A DNA stretch of 64,000 nucleotides, from NCBI GenBank assembly GCA_963848355.1, contig CAWKDG010000012.1, forward strand, positions 1,178,001 through 1,242,000. Reading direction: 5' to 3'. The DNA comes from CAWKDG01 sp963848355. GTDB lineage: Bacteria; Actinomycetota; Acidimicrobiia; Acidimicrobiales; UBA8190. A program made the position numbers and the translations under genes. Shown here piece after piece: positions 7,893 to 16,688 of this stretch (its first letter is position 1; each line of letters starts with the position of its first letter). The notes under the pieces are model-generated. The model worked only from the letters and a program-made list of their open reading frames with translations. It had not been told where the DNA came from and searched no databases.

Positions 7893-8843
7893 GTGGCCCG
7901 TCCCCGGCACTCCCGGTCCGTGTCCCCGCGCCGAACGCGCCACGCAGGTGCGGCGGGGTCCGGCGCCGGTCTCCCGAGGCGGACGCTGCTGAAGGCGCTC
8001 GTGGGGGCCGCCGCCGGCGTGGGGTTGGCGGGAGCCACGTGGTCGGTCACGAGGCACCGCACTCCACCGCCACCGGCGGGAGGGACATCGGGCTCCGAGC
8101 CCGGCCGGTCCGCCGCCCGGACCACGTCCACCGTGCCCCGCGCACCCCTGGCCGGCATGGTGGTGGGCATCGATCCCGGGCACAACGGGGACAACTGGGA
8201 CCACACCAGCTACATCGACCAGTCCGTGTGGAACGGCCGCGAGGAAGAGTCGTGCGACACGACCGGCACCCAGGACGCCAACGGGTACACCGAAGCGCAG
8301 TTCGCCTTCAACGTGGCCCAGAATCTGGCGGCGCTCCTGCGCGCTCAGGGGGCCACCGTGGTCCTCACCCGGACGACCAACGCCGGGTTCGGGCCGTGCA
8401 TCACCGAGAGAGCGAGCATCGTCAATAACGCCGGCGCCCACGTCGCCGTGTCCATCCACGCCGACGGTGGTCCGGTCACCGGACGGGGATTCTCGATCCT
8501 CGAACCGGTGGCGAGCGGCGTCAACGACGCCGTCATCGGCGCCTCCCAGGTCCTCGGCGACCACGTCCGTAGCGCCTTCCTGGCCGTCACGCCGATGCCG
8601 GTCAGTGACTACTACGGCGTGAACGGCGTGGTGCCCCGCGACGACCTCGGTGGCCTGAACCTCACGACGGTGCCCAAGGTCATGGTCGAATGCGGGAACA
8701 TGCCCAACCCGACCGATGCCGCGCTCCTCGCCGATCCCGGGTTCCAGCAACAGGCGGCCAACGCCTTCGCCCAGGCCATCACCACCTTCCTCACCGGATC
8801 GACACCGGAACGCGCTCCGACCACCACCGCCACCACGACGTAA
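7893..8843 (+). CDS. N-acetylmuramoyl-L-alanine amidase (Amidase_3), Tat-exported
   Basis: Zinc amidase that cuts the bond between MurNAc and the peptide stem of peptidoglycan. A Tat-type signal is visible (PRRTLLKALVGAAAGVGLAG), followed by a Pro/Thr linker and the catalytic domain from residue 90. Zinc ligands and catalytic Glu appear in VGIDPGHNG, the following Glu, SIHADG and VMVECGNM. The C-terminus is a Thr-rich tail. Start: GTG at 7893. The gene is followed by a strong hairpin at 8857-8882. Likely role: cell separation or wall remodelling. Confidence 0.93.
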   Translation: MARPRHSRSVSPRRTRHAGAAGSGAGLPRRTLLKALVGAAAGVGLAGATWSVTRHRTPPPPAGGTSGSEPGRSAARTTSTVPRAPLAGMVVGIDPGHNGDNWDHTSYIDQSVWNGREEESCDTTGTQDANGYTEAQFAFNVAQNLAALLRAQGATVVLTRTTNAGFGPCITERASIVNNAGAHVAVSIHADGGPVTGRGFSILEPVASGVNDAVIGASQVLGDHVRSAFLAVTPMPVSDYYGVNGVVPRDDLGGLNLTTVPKVMVECGNMPNPTDAALLADPGFQQQAANAFAQAITTFLTGSTPERAPTTTATTT

Positions 8844-8856
8844 GCGGGCGCGACGA

Positions 8857-8882
8857 GACCCCCGGCGGGGGGACCGGGGGTC
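8857..8882 (+). terminator. hairpin terminator after the amidase gene
   Basis: Perfect 9-bp stem GACCCCCGG / CCGGGGGTC with an 8-nt loop, 14 bases after the stop codon. No U-tract follows, as is common in high-GC actinobacteria. Confidence 0.6.
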
Positions 8883-8915
8883 CGTCGTGGTGCGGTCTCG
8901 AGCGGGGCCGGAGAC

Positions 8916-9203
8916 CTACGCGGCGCTCGCTGATGCCTCGCCCATGTGGGTGCAGTGGGACGACCCACCCGGCGGTGCCGTCTTCGACGAGCTACCCGGT
9001 GGGGGTGTCGTCGACGGGCCCCCGGGGGGAGGGGTCGTCGACGAACCGCTCGCCGTCTCCGTCGTGACCGATGTCGAGCTGGTCGAGGTGGGCGTCGTCG
9101 AGGACGAACTGCTCGTCGCCGCGCTGGCGACCGCCGCACCTCCACCCACGAGAACGCCCGCCAGCCCGACAACGGCCAATGTATGTCGGAGTCGTATCTT
9201 CAT
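8916..9203 (-). CDS. small secreted Ser/Thr/Pro-rich protein
   Basis: A 95-residue protein with a clear Sec signal peptide (KIRLRHTLAVVGLAGVLVGG, cleavage near ASA-AT at about residue 29). The mature part is almost entirely Ser, Thr, Gly and Pro, with repeated TTPPPG motifs, ending in SSHCTHMGEASASAA. I do not recognise the family. The low-complexity part could be an O-glycosylated wall-spanning linker. It is divergent from the FAD oxidoreductase at 9340. Start ATG 9203. Confidence 0.6.
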   Translation of the reverse strand: MKIRLRHTLAVVGLAGVLVGGGAAVASAATSSSSSTTPTSTSSTSVTTETASGSSTTPPPGGPSTTPPPGSSSKTAPPGGSSHCTHMGEASASAA

Positions 9204-9339
9204 TTCTTCACAACCTTTCGCTTCCGCACCTTCCGGGCGCCGATCCCGTATCTCGGGGTCTGAAGACCACTTTGCGGCCTGTCCCTGAGAGGGGGCTGGC
9301 GACCCTTTGGGAGTTCCCTAAGGAATCGGTTGCATTCGT

Positions 9340-10986
9340 ATGAAGGATCCAACGCCCAAGCCCAGGAAGTACGATGTCCCGTCGCGTGTCCCGCCCAGGG
9401 ACCCCGATCCCGAAATGCCGACTTTCATGCCCGAATTCACCGACTCCCAGCCGGACCCGACGTCGAACATCGTGATCATCGGCGCCGGGCCCGCCGGGCT
9501 CACAGCCGCCTATGAGCTGGCAGTGCGGTACGGGATCACATCAACCGTCCTTGAGTCGGACTCGGTGGTCGGCGGCATCAGCCGGACGGTCGAACGCGAC
9601 GGCTGGCGTTTCGACATCGGCGGTCACCGCTTCTTCACCAAGGTGAAGGAGGTCGAAGCTTTCTGGCACGAGGTCCTCCCCGACGAGGACTTCATGCTGC
9701 GTCCCCGCATGAGCCGCATCTACTACGGGGGCAAGTACTACGACTATCCGCTGAAGGCGTCGAATGCCTTGAAGAATCTCGGGATCATCGAGGCGCTCCG
9801 TTGCGTGATGTCCTACGTCTGGGTCCGTCTCCACCCCCCGAAGGACCAGACGACACTCGAAGGATGGATCGCCGCCCGCTTCGGCTGGAGGCTCTACAAC
9901 CACCTCTTCAAGACCTACAACGAGAAGCTGTGGGGTGTCCCGACCAAGAACCTCCCCGCCGACTTCGCCGCCCAGCGCATCAAGAACCTCTCCCTGTCCA
10001 ACGCCATCGTCAATGCCGTTCTCCCCCGGCGCAATCAGAAGGACATCACCTCACTCATCGAGGAGTTCCAGTATCCGAAGCTGGGTCCGGGCATGATGTG
10101 GGAGCGATGCCGCGACCTGGTCGAGGCGGCCGGCTGCAAGGTGATCATGAACACCCGGGTGGTGGGCGTCCGTCATCACGATGACAGGGCCGTCTCGGTG
10201 ATTGCCGAGACAGCCGACGGAACCCGGGAAGAATTCCCCTGCGACCACGTCATCTCCTCGATGCCCATCTCGCAGCTGTTGAAGGCCATGGACCCGCCGG
10301 CGAGCCACACCGCCACTCTCGCCGCCGACGATCTCCGCTACCGCGACTTCGTCACGGTGGCGCTCGTGGTGCCTCTGGAGTACAGCTTTCCCGACAACTG
10401 GATCTACGTGCACTCCAAGGATGTCCAGGTCGGTCGGATCCAAAACTTCGGCTCATGGTCCCCCTACATGGTCAAGGAGGGCCGTACCTGTCTCGGTCTC
10501 GAGTTCTTCGTCTTCGAAGGAGACGAGACATGGAACAGAAGTGACGCCGACCTCATCGCCCAGGGCACACGCGAGCTCGGCATTCTCGGACTGGTGGACC
10601 CGTCCAAGGTCGAGGCCGGATACGTCGTGCGTATGCCCAAGGCCTATCCCTTCTACGACGAGCACTACAAAGCCAACGTCACGCGCATCGTCGAGTGGCT
10701 GGAGGACTGTGCTCCGAACGTCCATCCGGTGGGTCGCAACGGCATGCACCGCTACAACAACCAGGACCACTCCATGTACACGGCCATGTTGACGGCCGAG
10801 AACATCGCCCTGGGCACGGACCACGATGTCTGGAACGTGAATGTCGAAGAGGAGTACCACGAGGAATCGTCTGACGATGACGCCGCCTCCCGTCGCGGCG
10901 CACGGGGTACCGGCCGCGATGCCCCGGTCATCTCCCGCCGGCACTACGGCGAGGATCATCCCGTGCACAGGACTCCGACGTCCTGA
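9340..10986 (+). CDS. NAD(P)/FAD-dependent oxidoreductase, UDP-galactopyranose mutase-like
   Basis: A 548-residue flavoprotein. The dinucleotide-binding motif IVIIGAGPAGLTAAYELA lies at residue 46, followed by GGISRTVERDGWRFDIGGHRFF, typical of UDP-galactopyranose mutase and protoporphyrinogen-oxidase-like enzymes. KTYNEKLWGVP is also a family motif. Near the C-terminus, GRNGMHRYNNQDHSMYTAM is the second FAD contact. Homologues usually lie near cell-wall polysaccharide genes, so a sugar mutase or a related wall-glycan step is likely, but the exact reaction is not determined. The last 50 residues are charged and disordered. A bidirectional terminator follows. Confidence 0.85.
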   Translation: MKDPTPKPRKYDVPSRVPPRDPDPEMPTFMPEFTDSQPDPTSNIVIIGAGPAGLTAAYELAVRYGITSTVLESDSVVGGISRTVERDGWRFDIGGHRFFTKVKEVEAFWHEVLPDEDFMLRPRMSRIYYGGKYYDYPLKASNALKNLGIIEALRCVMSYVWVRLHPPKDQTTLEGWIAARFGWRLYNHLFKTYNEKLWGVPTKNLPADFAAQRIKNLSLSNAIVNAVLPRRNQKDITSLIEEFQYPKLGPGMMWERCRDLVEAAGCKVIMNTRVVGVRHHDDRAVSVIAETADGTREEFPCDHVISSMPISQLLKAMDPPASHTATLAADDLRYRDFVTVALVVPLEYSFPDNWIYVHSKDVQVGRIQNFGSWSPYMVKEGRTCLGLEFFVFEGDETWNRSDADLIAQGTRELGILGLVDPSKVEAGYVVRMPKAYPFYDEHYKANVTRIVEWLEDCAPNVHPVGRNGMHRYNNQDHSMYTAMLTAENIALGTDHDVWNVNVEEEYHEESSDDDAASRRGARGTGRDAPVISRRHYGEDHPVHRTPTS

Positions 10987-11046
10987 TCTAGGCGTCGGTC
11001 CCTTGCGTGATCATCGACGGGGTGCTCCCGTCCTCGTCCCGGACGC

Positions 11047-11079
11047 GACAGAGCCCCCGGTCACGCCGGGGGCTCTGTC
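11047..11079. terminator. bidirectional hairpin terminator
   Basis: Perfect 14-bp stem (GACAGAGCCCCCGG and its complement) with the 5-nt loop TCACG, placed between the convergent stops at 10986 and 11106. It can serve both genes. No clear U-tract on either side. Confidence 0.8.
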
Positions 11080-11105
11080 ATCGTTCTGTCCGGCGTTGGT
11101 GGCTG

Positions 11106-11921
11106 TCAACCCTTGACGATGCCCGTCTTCGTCTCCTGCACCTGGCCGAAGTTTGCATCGCCGTCGTAGCTGGCCTCCACGGTCCACGTGCTGGTCTTGG
11201 CGGTCGACGAGGCGTTGAACCATCCGGCCGGCAGCGAGCACGTGACGACAGCGGCGGGCTTCTTCGCACCGTTGGAGCTGAGGACCTGCCAGTCGTCCTT
11301 CCTCACGCTGCTGCAATTGTCCAGCGAGCTCTTCGTGGGGGCGTTACTCGCCGGGATGGCGAAGTGAACCTTCCCCGTGGGAAGCAAGCCGTAGCTTCCG
11401 GGCAGAGAGACAGTGACCACAGTCGCCCCGCCGCTCGTCACCTTCGGATCGAAAGTGATGCTCAAGTGGGACGCGGCCAGAGCGACCGCCTGCGAGATCT
11501 CGTCGTTGCTCCCGATGAAGTTGTCGTCGCCGGAGTATGTCGCCGTCACCGCGTACGGCGCGTCGGCGGCAGAAAGACGACCGGCCGCCACCTTGCAGGA
11601 GGCCGTTCCCGTGTGGCCGAGGGCAGGAGAGCTGGAACCGGAGCAGGCGACCGTGCTCGAGTTGCTGCCGACGATGGTGAAGGTCACCTTGCCGCTGGCC
11701 CTCTCGATAGGTGCCGACGTTGTCTTGAACGGTGCGACCGTAGCGACGAACGTGGCCGCGTGACCCGCCGTGAGTTTGGCCGGACCCTTCACCGCGGTGG
11801 TCGTGGTCGTCGTGGCACCGGCGGCGCTCGCGCTGAACGGGTTCAGGGCGAGGGTCGTCATCGTGGCGACCGCGCCTGCGCCGGCGACAATGGCAATCTT
11901 TCTCATTCGATTCCGAATCAT
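11106..11921 (-). CDS. secreted protein with two bacterial Ig-like domains
   Basis: 271 residues starting MIRNRMRKIAIVAGAGAV, a Sec signal peptide ending near SASAAG. Two Ig-like modules follow: one around GKVTFTIVGSNSS...YAVTATYSGDDNF, and a second around GKVHFAIPASN...WTVEASYDGDANF. Each has one Cys pair. The final residues are ETKTGIVKG. The YSGDxNF/YDGDANF strand is shared with the giant proteins at 16.7-29.3 kb, so it probably belongs to the same surface-protein set. It lacks their common C-terminal module, and I find no copy of their upstream palindrome. The ATG at 11921 has GGGGG just upstream; a longer in-frame extension exists but is not signal-like. Confidence 0.8.
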   Translation of the reverse strand: MIRNRMRKIAIVAGAGAVATMTTLALNPFSASAAGATTTTTTAVKGPAKLTAGHAATFVATVAPFKTTSAPIERASGKVTFTIVGSNSSTVACSGSSSPALGHTGTASCKVAAGRLSAADAPYAVTATYSGDDNFIGSNDEISQAVALAASHLSITFDPKVTSGGATVVTVSLPGSYGLLPTGKVHFAIPASNAPTKSSLDNCSSVRKDDWQVLSSNGAKKPAAVVTCSLPAGWFNASSTAKTSTWTVEASYDGDANFGQVQETKTGIVKG

Positions 11922-12089
11922 GGTTCCCCCCAGAGCTGACCCCGGACTCGCATCGGCGCTCTGCCGAGTACGTGCGCGACAAACGCCTCCGTAGCCACGA
12001 CCGAGTGTGACGGGGCATCCCCACCAGCGGCCCAACCAACCGTCAAATCTTGGCGGTGGTGGTTCCTTGTGGCGGTGTTGTCATTGCCA

Positions 12090-13655
12090 TCACGGGAACG
12101 TAAGGCTCGTGCGGCCCGTTGGTACTTCCCAACGGAAGGTGGAGACCCCCTCGCCGTGAGATATCCGTCGGGCGTGGAGCGTCACCCGGACGAAACGAAG
12201 GTCGGCCCCCACCTGGGAACGGGTGAGCGCCTCATTCCCGGCGGTGGCGATGACCAGCACGACCTCCGGCGCCTTCACCGGCACGGTCTGGGGTGCCAAC
12301 TGGAGCGGGTAGACGTAGCGCCGCTGGGAGAACCGGCCGATGACGCCGTTCGAGGCGATCACCTCCGCCGACGGCGGTGCGTGGTCGAGCGCCGAGCGCA
12401 GCGCCGTCGCTCCGGACGGGGTCACCGTCCACCACGTTTGTCGGAGGTGCACCAGGAGCCGTGCGTCCTGGACGACGGCCGTGAGGGCGAGGAGACAGGC
12501 CAGTCCCCAGACGATGGTGGTGCGGCTCATCCGCCGGGGACCGGGTGCGGTCCCGGCCTGGGCGGCGCCGGCGTTCACCCTCGCCGGCCGCGCCGCGAGC
12601 CATAACAGCACGACGACGTCGCCGACCAAGAGGAACGGGACCACGGCCAGGGTCTGGAACGAGTCGTTGACACTGCTGAAGGACGGGCTCATGGCCAGCC
12701 CGGCGGGCACGAGCGTCCCGATGCAGACAAGCAACCCGATCGGGGAGAGGACCCCCACCACTCCCGATGTGATGAGGGGCCGGACCATGGCGTGAGCGCG
12801 GGCGCGCAGCATGTGCAACGCGCGCACGGGGTGGCGCACCAATCCACTGAGCAACGCGAACGTTCCGGCATGACCGTTGTCAGCGACGAGGTAGGCGTAC
12901 TGGCTGGCCAGATTGCTGGCTTGATTCGCGCCCACTCCTGTGACGATGAGGACCCACGCCCCGGCCCCGGCGCTGATGGCCAGAGCGGTCACGATGCCTC
13001 GGCCGTTCCTCGGTCGTCGGGCCAGCAGCACGATGAGCCCACCAATCCCGACGAACACGAGGAGCTCGGTGACGACGGCGCCGAACAGGACGCAACCGCC
13101 GGCGGCGAGGCCCGCTCGAGTCCACCGACCCGTCGACAGCCAGTAGCCGACCAGAACGAGAAGGGGGAGGCCGAGCGGGGTCAGGTGGACGTCGAACGAG
13201 ACGGTCTCGTACCACCAGGCATTCGCCATCAGGACCACGAGGGCGAGGAGCCCGGCCACCGTCCGATGACGATCGAGACGGGTGGTTAGGAGCGCCCACA
13301 CCCACCGCAGGGTGATCAATTCGGCCGCGGCAACGGCGACGTCCTGGACCACCAACAACCAGAAGGGCGAGCCGGAGATGACGTGGAGGAGGCTGAGCGG
13401 CCACATCACGAGGTCGAGGTGATCGCGCAGGAACGGCGTCGACGGGATCCTGATCGTGTCGAGGGGCGACAGGGTGCCGTGGGAGATCAGGTACCAGGCC
13501 TGCGCGTTGTGGGCGAAGTCCTCGAGAAGATCGAAGCGTCGGTAGAGATACCAGCTGTAGAGGATCAGCGCGACGAGCTGGACGGCGACGAGAACGAGGG
13601 AGATCGACCAGAAGAGCCCCGGCTTCGACAGTCGCCGGGACAGGGTCCCCTTCAT
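12090..13655 (-). CDS. DUF2079 family polytopic membrane protein
   Basis: 521 residues with about 10-12 hydrophobic helices. The family landmark is the loop after TM1 (DLLEDFAHNAQAWYLISHG), similar to the acidic first loop of GT-C glycosyltransferases, plus VSFDVHLTPLGLPLLV. The C-terminal extracytoplasmic part (ASNGVIGRFSQRRYVYPL) is also typical. DUF2079 proteins are thought to be GT-C-like membrane glycosyltransferases, but this is unproven. No operon partner is evident. Confidence 0.85.
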   Translation of the reverse strand: MKGTLSRRLSKPGLFWSISLVLVAVQLVALILYSWYLYRRFDLLEDFAHNAQAWYLISHGTLSPLDTIRIPSTPFLRDHLDLVMWPLSLLHVISGSPFWLLVVQDVAVAAAELITLRWVWALLTTRLDRHRTVAGLLALVVLMANAWWYETVSFDVHLTPLGLPLLVLVGYWLSTGRWTRAGLAAGGCVLFGAVVTELLVFVGIGGLIVLLARRPRNGRGIVTALAISAGAGAWVLIVTGVGANQASNLASQYAYLVADNGHAGTFALLSGLVRHPVRALHMLRARAHAMVRPLITSGVVGVLSPIGLLVCIGTLVPAGLAMSPSFSSVNDSFQTLAVVPFLLVGDVVVLLWLAARPARVNAGAAQAGTAPGPRRMSRTTIVWGLACLLALTAVVQDARLLVHLRQTWWTVTPSGATALRSALDHAPPSAEVIASNGVIGRFSQRRYVYPLQLAPQTVPVKAPEVVLVIATAGNEALTRSQVGADLRFVRVTLHARRISHGEGVSTFRWEVPTGRTSLTFP

Positions 13656-13724
13656 TGCGTCGGCGCGCCCGGACGGGCACCCCGACGCTCTCCGACGGGG
13701 AGACCGGGGGTCGTGCCGACGAGC

Positions 13725-13871
13725 TCAGCGGCGGAGGGCGCGATCCTTCCGGCGGTGCCTCCAGGCGAGGAGGAGAGCGTCGATGGGATCGTCGGTCGTT
13801 CCGAGCGGTTCACCACAGGTGACACACACAACTTTGCGGGTACAACAACCGCCGAAGCCAGGATGCCGCAT
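13725..13871 (-). CDS. possible small zinc-ribbon protein
   Basis: A 48-residue frame beginning MRHPGFGGCCTRK, with C-C and VCVTCGEPLG cysteine pairs, then DDPIDALLLAWRHRRKDRALRR. Third codon positions in the second half are mostly G or C, as in real genes here. The spacing of the four Cys suits a zinc knuckle. No convincing ribosome-binding site was seen and the frame stays open upstream to 14021, so the start is uncertain. I do not know the family. Confidence 0.4.
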   Translation of the reverse strand: MRHPGFGGCCTRKVVCVTCGEPLGTTDDPIDALLLAWRHRRKDRALRR

Positions 13872-14076
13872 CGGCGGGTCGAACGCCGCCCATCGCCAAA
13901 TTCGGCGTTGGTGGAACACCAATCTCCGAAGCCCCTCACCGTGCTCGTTCACTGTCACCCTCCCCCCCAATGGGGTGGATGGTACGAATCGAACCTGAAG
14001 GTTCCCTGTGAATTTCTCCATAAGTCAGGGCCCGATCCGGCGGAATTCCGGGGGAGGTGGTGAGCGTGGGGACGAA
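13872..14076. other. intergenic region, AT-richer, nothing assigned
   Basis: About 200 bases between the small zinc-ribbon frame and the methyltransferase. It is AT-richer than its surroundings around 13985-14040, which would suit a promoter for the methyltransferase. No convincing -35/-10 pair, hairpin or RNA gene was found. Confidence 0.3.
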
Positions 14077-14685
14077 GTGACGTTCGTAGACTCGCGGAAC
14101 GTGGAGGACGGGAGACCCGGCAATCCGTGGCTGGAGACCAAGGGCCCCCGAGGCGAGTACGACGAGCGTTTCGCACGGCTCGCAGCTCAGGGTCTCGAGG
14201 TTCATGGAGAGGCCGATCTCGTGGCATCGCTGGGTCTGCGCTCGGTGTTGGATGCGGGATGCGGGACGGGCCGGGTGGCAATGGAACTGGCCCGCCGTGG
14301 TCTCGAGGTGGTCGGTGTCGACCTGGACGGCGAAATGCTAGCGGTGGCGCGGGCCAAGGGCCCATTTCTCCACTGGGTCGAATCCGACCTGGCCGAGGTC
14401 GACCTCGGCCGCACCTTCGACGGGATCGTGATGGCCGGGAACGTCATGATCTTCCTGACGCCGGGAACGGAGGGCGCGGTCGTGACCAACATGGCCCGTC
14501 ATCTGGGCGATGCGGGACTCCTCGTCGCCGGCTTCTCGCTCGGCCAGGGCCGCCTCGCCCTTGGCACGTACGACGCCCTGGCGGCGGACGCCGGTCTGGT
14601 GCTGATGGACCGGTGGGCCACGTGGGACCGCCGGACCTTCACGCCCGGAGCCGACTACGCCGTCTCGCTCCATCGCAAAGGCTGA
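14077..14685 (+). CDS. class I SAM-dependent methyltransferase
   Basis: About 202 residues with SAM motif I SVLDAGCGTGRVAMELARRG, motif II acidic end VVGVDLDGEML, and motif III-like FDGIVMAGNVMIFLTPG. N- and C-terminal extensions are short and the substrate is unknown. The GTG at 14077 is chosen because homology begins soon after; the ATG at 14008 would add 23 low-complexity residues. Purine-rich GGGGAGG lies at 14051-14057. It is divergent from the DUF2079 gene and followed by the cupin gene 80 bases later. Confidence 0.8.
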   Translation: MTFVDSRNVEDGRPGNPWLETKGPRGEYDERFARLAAQGLEVHGEADLVASLGLRSVLDAGCGTGRVAMELARRGLEVVGVDLDGEMLAVARAKGPFLHWVESDLAEVDLGRTFDGIVMAGNVMIFLTPGTEGAVVTNMARHLGDAGLLVAGFSLGQGRLALGTYDALAADAGLVLMDRWATWDRRTFTPGADYAVSLHRKG

Positions 14686-14765
14686 CCGGCTCAGGGCCGG
14701 GTCCGGGGCCAAGGGCCGGGCCCAATCAGTAGTGTTGACGTGGTCCCGTCACTGGAGGAATGACC

Positions 14766-15245
14766 ATGACAATCACCGATCTCCCGCCGACCGCCATCCA
14801 TCGCGGAGAAAAGGAGTTGCCCTTCGTCGACATCGGCGACGGCGGGACCCTGCAACTGCTCCAGGTCGATCTGGCCAACGGGGTGTGGATCGTCCGGAAC
14901 CATTTCCCTCCCGATACGACCATCCCGACCCATAAGCACACAGGGCACGTACTGGCTTTCACCCAGACAGGTTCGTGGTTCTACAAGGAGTACTCCGACG
15001 TGGTGAACACCGCCGGCTCCTATCTCTACGAACCGGCGGGCTCGGTGCACACCCTCCATGTCCCCGCTTCCAACGAAGGCGTGACCGACGTGTGGTTCGC
15101 CATCCACGGAGCCAACCTGAACCTCGACGCCGACGGCAATGTCGAACTGGTCATCGACGCCCATGGAATCCTGCCCTTCTACCGCGCCCTCTGTGCCGAG
15201 CAGCACGGGATGCCCGACCCGCCGGTCGTGGTCATCGGAGGCTGA
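14766..15245 (+). CDS. cupin-domain protein (2,4'-dihydroxyacetophenone dioxygenase-like)
   Basis: A 159-residue single-domain cupin. Metal-binding motif 1 is visible as PTHKHTGHVLAFTQTGSW, and motif 2 in the region YEPAGSVHTLHVP. The layout matches the ChrR-like/DAD family of non-haem iron dioxygenases. GGAGG at 14754-14758 favours the second ATG (14766, 7 nt away) over the ATG at 14760 that touches it. The alcohol dehydrogenase begins four bases after the stop, so the two are co-transcribed. The substrate is unknown. Confidence 0.8.
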   Translation: MTITDLPPTAIHRGEKELPFVDIGDGGTLQLLQVDLANGVWIVRNHFPPDTTIPTHKHTGHVLAFTQTGSWFYKEYSDVVNTAGSYLYEPAGSVHTLHVPASNEGVTDVWFAIHGANLNLDADGNVELVIDAHGILPFYRALCAEQHGMPDPPVVVIGG

Positions 15246-15249
15246 CCCG

Positions 15250-16263
15250 GTGCGGGCCGCGGTACTCACCGACGAGCGGCCCCGGCTCGAGATGGCCGAC
15301 GTAGCCCCTCCCACCGTCGGTCGTGGAGAGGCCCTCCTGCGGATCACCGGCTGTGGCATCTGTGGGAGCGACCTCCATCTCGCCAGTCAACTGGCGGCGC
15401 CGGGCGCCGTGCTGGGCCACGAGATCGCCGGGGAGGTGGCCGACGTCGGTGCCGGAATCGACCCCGCCCGTTGGCCGACCGGGACCCCCGTGGTGGCCCG
15501 GCCGTTCGGCGGCTGTGGAGAGTGTGTCCACTGCCGCGGTGGTCGAGCCGACCACTGCGCCCATTTCCAGCTCATCGGGCTGGAACGACCCGGTGGGTTC
15601 GCCGAGTTCGTGACCGTGCGCGGAGACGAACTCTTCAAGCTTCCCGCCAGCGTCGGCCCCGACGAGCAGCCGCTGGTGGAACCGCTCGCCGTGGTCCGTC
15701 GAGCCTTCCGCCGAGGCCAGGTGGAGCGCGGCGACCGTCTGGCCGTTCTCGGAGCCGGCCCGATCGGCCTGGCCGCCGTGGCCTGGGCGGTCGCCGTCGG
15801 AGTCGAGGTGGTGGTGGTCGGTGAGCCGTCGGCTCTGCGGCGAGAGCTGGCTCTGCAGCTGGGCGCCGCTGCTGCCTTTGATCCCACCAGCGGATCCATC
15901 GCCGCCGCCGTGGCCGAGACCACCGGTGGCGGCCCCAGCGTGGTCTTCGAGTGCAGCGGGCGCCCCGGCCTCATCGCGCAGGCCATCGAGCTGGCGGCGG
16001 TGGACGGACGCGTGGTCGTCGTGGGGATCTGTCCCCAGAACGACGAGATCTTCCCCTTCTGGGCATTGTCCAAGGAGCTCGATGTCCGCTTCGCCATCTA
16101 CTACGGGCGGGAGGATTTCACCGACACCCTCGATGCTCTCGACTCGCTCCGGCTCGACGCCCGGTCGATGGTGACCGAGACCATCTCCCTCGAGGAGCTC
16201 CCCGAACGCTTCGCCCAGCTCGAGCGCGACCCCGACGCCGGAAAGGTGATCGTCCGGCCGTAA
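15250..16263 (+). CDS. zinc-dependent medium-chain alcohol dehydrogenase
   Basis: NAD(P)-dependent MDR dehydrogenase of 337 residues. Catalytic zinc ligands lie in ITGCGICGSDLH and LGHEIAGEV. The structural zinc lobe is intact (CGECVHCRGGRADHC, four cysteines). The Rossmann motif is LAVLGAGPIGLAAVAWA. It resembles sorbitol/threonine-dehydrogenase-like enzymes. Start GTG 15250, with a 4-base gap after the cupin gene. The pair may oxidise and then cleave an aromatic or hydroxyketone substrate, but that is speculation. A GC-rich hairpin follows at 16267-16292. Confidence 0.9.
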   Translation: MRAAVLTDERPRLEMADVAPPTVGRGEALLRITGCGICGSDLHLASQLAAPGAVLGHEIAGEVADVGAGIDPARWPTGTPVVARPFGGCGECVHCRGGRADHCAHFQLIGLERPGGFAEFVTVRGDELFKLPASVGPDEQPLVEPLAVVRRAFRRGQVERGDRLAVLGAGPIGLAAVAWAVAVGVEVVVVGEPSALRRELALQLGAAAAFDPTSGSIAAAVAETTGGGPSVVFECSGRPGLIAQAIELAAVDGRVVVVGICPQNDEIFPFWALSKELDVRFAIYYGREDFTDTLDALDSLRLDARSMVTETISLEELPERFAQLERDPDAGKVIVRP

Positions 16264-16266
16264 AGG

Positions 16267-16292
16267 GGCCCCGTCCCTACCCAACCGGGGCC
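16267..16292 (+). terminator. hairpin terminator after the alcohol dehydrogenase
   Basis: Inverted repeat GGCCCCG / CGGGGCC with a 12-nt loop, starting three bases after the stop codon. No U-tract. Confidence 0.45.
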
Positions 16293-16688
16293 GCGCTGTC
16301 TCGAGACATGCGCCGGCGGGGTTCCGAATGTGACGGTTCGACCCTGACAGGATCACGGTTGGCGCGCCGCTGTAACCACTTAGAGCGCTTCTAGCATCGC
16401 CGAGAGCCCGAATTGCCCGTCTGAATCCTCTATAAAAGTGCTCCCAGTGGTTGACATACCGCGGAAGAGCATTCGTCATTACTGACGATGGCGGGGCCGC
16501 CACACCAGTCTTAACGTGCCCACAAAGAGTAGTAACGCACAGCGCGTAGAGGTGCGCGCACTATCCGCATTGGGATGCGCAGGTCGCCTCCCAGGGGAAT
16601 CGCACTGAGGAGAGCGAGACCCCCCGTGGAAGGCCTGTGACGTGCGAGGTTGCGGCCTCACCAACCGCCGTATCGAGGTGGGATCGAA
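16293..16688 (+). other. long intergenic region and leader of the giant repeat gene
   Basis: About 400 bases, clearly AT-richer than its neighbours between 16360 and 16560. It contains TATAAA at 16431-16436, a consensus TTGACA at 16451-16456 and the palindrome at 16471-16489. If transcription starts near the palindrome, the mRNA leader would be about 190-200 nt. A Shine-Dalgarno GAGGTGG precedes the GTG at 16689. No small frame in it looks coding. Confidence 0.5.
16471..16489 (+). promoter_or_regulatory. palindromic operator-like site, giant gene 1
   Basis: TCGTCA-TTAC-TGACGA, a perfect 6-bp inverted repeat with a 4-base spacer flanked by AT on each side (16473-16488). A -35-like TTGACA lies 16 bases upstream, so the site would cover the -10 region. 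The same arms and spacer length recur upstream of the four small paralogues. Confidence 0.6.

Noticed and set aside
11106..12060. Membership of the Ig-like gene at 11106-11921 in the TCRTCA/TGACGA regulon
   Set aside because: Its upstream region has isolated TGAC/GTCA words but no inverted pair with a 4-base spacer, and the protein lacks the shared C-terminal region.
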